From Siphonodentalium dalli (taxonomy: Eukaryota > Mollusca > Scaphopoda > Gadilida > Siphonodentaliidae), in contig CP136066.1 in the NCBI GenBank assembly GCA_032622095.1, forward strand, positions 46,348,911-46,412,910: a DNA stretch of 64,000 nt, given 5' to 3'. Position numbers and translations under genes: made by a program. Shown one piece after another: positions 60,741-64,000 of this stretch (position 1 is its first letter; each line of letters begins with the position of its first letter). Below the pieces are notes generated by a model. That model did no database searches, was not told where the DNA came from, and saw nothing but the letters and a program-made list of their open reading frames with translations.

Positions 60741-61138
60741 GAGTACTGTACGCCATTTTCAAAACATTCCCGGTACTAACAACGATCTAATCTCGATAAT
60801 ATATAAAATAAATAAGTAATTTGAGTTGAAGATGTATCCTGTAAAGTTAAGATTAATAGGTTATCTTAAAATCAAAGTTAATAATTTGATATAAATTTAA
60901 TTTATGGCTTGGGGCCATAATTTAAACTACGAATGTCCGTGTACAAGAATTACTTAACGGACAGTGGATTGAGCAACGCATGGCTGGCACACATGATCGT
61001 GTAAAAACAATATGTTGATACGGGGCGTAAACTCAAGCCACTCACTGACTAGTGACTATACAATAAATTAAATGAGTATTTGGAACTAGTATGCATATTA
61101 TCAGCCAATACGCCAGGGATTATATAGCAAACTATATG

Positions 61139-61641
61139 TAATCGGGGTTAACGATTAGATGGCTAGTGTCATCTAATCGCGAGCACAGGTGGCACGTGAT
61201 GTTCGATCGAATATCAGAAATGTTGGATATCATATAATCCCATATCTCATAATATGTCAAATATAGCGAATTATCGAAATATGAAATATAACAAAAAAGC
61301 GAAATAGGAAAATACAGCGAAATAGAGCGAAAAAGGAAAATACAGCGAAATAGAGCGAAATAGAGCGAAATATAGAAATAGGAAATTATTTTTATAAACG
61401 AAATAACGGACATATATGAAGAAGTGTTTTAAAGAGCAATAGAAGAATTTGACGTATATTTCACAAAAGTTTATCTATTGTGGTGTTGCAATTTCTCATA
61501 CAAATCGCCGTTATTTCGTCAAAGTACATTCTTTATAGAGTTATTACCCTTCAGATTAAATATGATATTCAATCGAAACCACGCGTGCCTCCCGTTGTCG
61601 CGATTATATGCCAATAGCCATATAATCGTGAACCCCGATTG
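61139..61641. mobile_element. TIR element with hairpins inside its ends (503 bp)
   Basis: The two ends are inverse for about 60 bp. Each contains its own hairpin: CGATTAGATG...CATCTAATCG on the left, CGATTATATG...CATATAATCG on the right. Termini ATCGGGGTT / AACCCCGAT. The middle has GCGAAATAGA low-complexity repeats (61265-61390). Confidence 0.65.
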
Positions 61642-61649
61642 ACTATCTT

Positions 61650-63800
61650 TTGGTAGTCAAACGTGGGCGTATTAGGTGAATAGTGTATAACATTTATTGT
61701 ATACTTTTGCTTTAAAGCTGTACAAACATTACTCGGCAGTTCACATTTGCACAATCATACTAATCTGCCATCCGTTACATTACTTCATAGCCAACAAACT
61801 TTCAAATAATCAAAATCTGGTTACTTTATTCTACGACTCGGAGACAATAGAAACCAACAACAACAATTGACTACAGTACCCCTTTAATGTAGTCGTTTGT
61901 GTTTAATATATAGATTCAACAACTTTAATGTAGTTGCATCGATAAAGTCAATGCGGATGAAGGCTATGAGGCCAAAGCTTCAAAACAGAGCAACTTGTTG
62001 ATTTTAATAAACGATGTCCCTCCATCTCAATACTAATTTGATGGACCTTTAAGTTAATTATTTATACAATCTAGAAGCATCAACTTAATCGTAGCATCTA
62101 TTTATTTTTCATGTTATGGGGATCAAAGTGTTCAGACTATGAACATGATATGATATATAATTAAACCTGTTTGTTATAATTACTCATTGGCGAGTAGTTC
62201 ATATAATAAGTTAAAAAACCATCATGTTGAACTTACTATCTGAACATTTCCCATCGTGCAGTCAATACGAGTCCTTCTGTATTATTTTCCGATTGTCTAC
62301 CGTCCGCTACTATTTTCTGGACACCTATCCAAATGAATGATATACTATATACAAGTGTATACTTTTATAACTGAATAGGAGGATTTACTTAGTGTGGAAA
62401 GGGTTAAATAATTGTGTAAGGTCTATCCAGAAGTCAATTACTGAAGTTGAGTTATAGCCATCGTCGCGTAGTTACGTTCATTATATATGTCGCCCACGAT
62501 CTCCCCAACTATGCACTAAGGGTGGATACACACATGCATGTAATCTCTGTATGCAAAATCCATGTATTTTACATGGTCACACCAATCATTGATAGCATTA
62601 ATCGCATGCGCGCGATCGGTTCATTTAAACAGGCGAGACCAGTGAGTAGTTTTTAGCCAAACTCAAACTAACTGCTATCAAGAGATTTCAGGCCAGTCAT
62701 AACCATGTCTTCTTTCATGGGTGCCGAAATGAATAAATCCTGTATTATATCTGTTGCTGTTTTTCACGAGTTTTAGTTCATTTCGAAAAGTGGATTTGAG
62801 TCCGTCGATTTTATACTTGATTTGTTTCTCGTCATTTCTTGGAAACAGGGTCATCCAAAATAAAAATAAAATGTGCAGACTTTTGAAGCTCTTTTATGAC
62901 GATTGTGATAAATGAGTGTTTAATTTCCCACACACTGACTCCCAATTTTATCTCGTCCAGCAAAACCCGAACGGCTCTATGGCTCCACATTTTGGAAGTG
63001 CTATATTAATACACATGGCAATCAACTGACTCAAACATGGTGAATTCTATGCTAAGTGATTTATCCTAATCGGACAACAAAATTAATGCAGGTACAGCGT
63101 TGAAAGAAAAAAGAGTCAACCCCCCCCCCCCATTTTAACCCATACTTTACAGAACAGTATATGTTACTGAGGCCAAAGGATGAACAGGTTCCTAACTGTC
63201 ACAATTTTAGACTGTTCAGTCTTGAATTATAACATTTTGGACTATAATCCATTATTGTGGGAGGGGGCTGGTTCTCGAAAGTTTCGAATAACTAAGGGAC
63301 ACACAGCAACACCACCTTCTATACCTTCAAATTTAAAGCTGTAATAATATGTTCATAATTATATGAATAGCATAAATTGCTGCAAATGAGATTACTCACT
63401 CATAGCAAACAAACACGACAGATATGACTGTCAACTACAATATTTACAAATCAAGAGTGGCTTCTTGGCCTCGGTATGGGGTCAGGACTCAGTATGTTGC
63501 ATGGCCCCGTCGATGAAATATGTAGTGGTCAGTCCGGTAGCTTCCGGGATAATATAGCCCCCATGTTGGGGATCATAGCCCCTGCATTGGGGAAATCCTG
63601 GGACCATCTCTGGTACAAAATCAAGAAAAGACTGACAATTATATCAACAGAACGTCCAACATTTGGGTTATCGCGGGAACAATTATTTTAAGCGGCCTGA
63701 CGACTTCGTCCAGTCAACGGCTCTATGCACGTTCTGAGCTTGACTCACTGTGGTCAAACATAGCCGCAATGATTGGGTTGTCAGCAGACACATATTACAT
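61650..63800. other. no gene recognised
   Basis: In SDR copy B intron 2 or 3 by inference. It holds one stray minisatellite unit (61880), a fragment of the terminal repeat at 62518-62560, and a C run at 63121. Copy B exons 1 and 2 are not here. Confidence 0.4.
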
Positions 63801-63808
63801 GGTCTGTA

Positions 63809-64000
63809 TGATTCATGTAAAACGCAAAATACATGATATTTACAGAGATTACATGCATGTGTGTATCCACCCTAAGGGTGGATACACACATGCATGTAAT
63901 CTCTGTAATTATCGTGTATTTGGCGTTTTAGGGTGGATACACACATGCATGTAATCTCTGTAAATATCGTGTATTTGGAGTTTTACATGGATCATACACA
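63809..64000. mobile_element. palindrome plus direct repeat at window edge
   Basis: ACAGAGATTACATGCATGTG...CACATGCATGTAATCTCTGT forms arms around CCACCCTAAGGGTGG (63840-63908). The right arm with GTGTATTTGG is then repeated directly at 63931. A partial copy is at 62518. Cut by the window end. Confidence 0.6.

Noticed and set aside
60000..64000. Copy B exons 1 and 2
   Set aside because: I looked for the NNAG and TGASSGIG segments on the minus strand and found none; they are inferred to lie outside the window.

Overview
The window is animal nuclear DNA, most likely from a marine invertebrate and probably a lophotrochozoan such as a mollusc. Its genes are split into short exons with canonical GT/AG introns. 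Most open frames are short and random, and the DNA is AT-rich and crowded with transposon debris. Two features point to the lineage: Helitron-like elements with a 122-bp tandem core and a CAGA-type microsatellite, and a tRNA-derived SINE with a GATATGGCC...AATCAATC tail. Both resemble repeats known from bivalves. The phylum is an inference, not something the sequence proves.

The gene content is a tandem pair of short-chain dehydrogenase/reductase (SDR) genes of the DHRS11 type, both on the minus strand. Copy A (31222 down to 14501) is complete. Seven exons join in phase to about 252 codons, with the TGxxxGIG cofactor motif, NNAG, Ser145 and Tyr160-x-x-x-Lys164. Copy B shows exons 3 to 7 (59689 down to 36472), and its first two exons must lie beyond base 64000. 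Introns as well as exons match between the copies, so a genomic segment was duplicated: about 14.34-26.92 kb in A matches 36.3-59.8 kb in B. B has a Gly codon where A has the predicted catalytic Ser, and it carries a second, open version of the last exon at 36109-36150.

1-14 kb lies downstream of A. It holds a decayed PIF/Harbinger transposase (4257-5283) facing an intact Myb/SANT-like partner gene (5998-6693), a palindromic element at 8.4 kb, a piggyBac-type element (10524-11400), a SINE (about 11842-12156) and other repeats. 14-31 kb is copy A; its introns hold tandem repeats, a Harbinger MITE with TTA target duplications, two Helitron-like arrays, a Gypsy-type gag relic and a Helitron (25113-25967) whose empty site survives in copy B. 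31-36 kb is intergenic, with a degenerate tandem array and a non-autonomous hAT element bounded by an 8-bp target duplication. 36-64 kb is copy B. Its intron 4 is swollen to 14.4 kb by a block of about 13 kb that starts and ends with CACTGCC...GGCAGTG termini. That block contains coding-like exons of an unrelated, unidentified gene, three TA-flanked MITEs and a 383-bp satellite. Intron 3 of B has a Helitron dimer and a 41-bp minisatellite that is a single unit in A.

The two SDR copies act as internal controls for each other: sequence present in one and missing from the other marks an insertion or expansion after the duplication. All family calls come from reading the sequence. No database search was run.
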